Shown here one piece after another: positions 40,589-40,650 of a stretch of 40,650 bases of DNA. Made by a program: the position numbers and the translations under genes. The notes below the pieces were generated by a model. That model searched no databases. It worked only from the letters and a program-made list of their open reading frames with translations, and had not been told where the DNA came from. This stretch comes from Bacillota bacterium (GTDB lineage Bacteria; Bacillota; Negativicutes; Sporomusales; Sporomusaceae): positions 1 to 40,650 of the forward strand of contig JAGGAA010000006.1 in the NCBI GenBank assembly GCA_017889675.1. The letters run 5' to 3'. The number at the start of each line of letters is the position of its first letter. Positions within the stretch are counted from its first letter, which is position 1.

Positions 40589-40641
40589 GAAGCCTTGCGC
40601 CTACCTGCTGAAAAAAACAGTTTGGTAAGCCAAGGCTTTTG
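40589..40641 (+). terminator. Terminator-like hairpin after RNase J gene
   Basis: AAGCCTTG...CCAAGGCTTTTG inverted repeat with internal loop and T-rich 3' end. Confidence 0.6.
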
Positions 40642-40650
40642 TTTTGTTAA

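Overview
The window is a dense, almost entirely + strand housekeeping region from a Firmicutes-type genome. Gene content and order suggest Negativicutes/Sporomusaceae-like, but that is inference. Order: FapA/DUF342 protein (5' truncated by the window edge), two small hypotheticals, rpsB, tsf, pyrH, frr, small ORF, 2[4Fe-4S] ferredoxin (57 aa, absent from the supplied ORF track), uppS, cdsA, dxr, rseP, ispG, proS, mgtC-like, polC, rimP, nusA, ylxR, ylxQ, infB, rbfA, nrnA-like, truB, ribF, rpsO, pnp, ylxY-like deacetylase, GH18 protein, N-acetylmuramoyl-L-alanine amidase, M16 peptidase, dut-like, small membrane protein, ymxH/ylmC-like PRC-barrel, YflT-like stress protein, lysine riboswitch, dapB, asd, aspartokinase, dapA, RNase J. 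I found no mobile element, CRISPR array, rRNA or tRNA, and no defence-type system. Most notable: (1) a PolC-type polymerase with no exonuclease insertion in its PHP domain; (2) a frame break in infB inside a Q/N-rich linker, best explained by a 2-nt deletion; (3) a dispersed structured element in three copies (upstream of pyrH, the GH18 gene and the M16 peptidase gene) with mutually exclusive hairpins; (4) a lysine riboswitch with terminator before dapB-asd-lysC-dapA; (5) an inverted repeat that buries the Shine-Dalgarno of the YflT-like gene; (6) an inverted repeat flanking the RNase J promoter.
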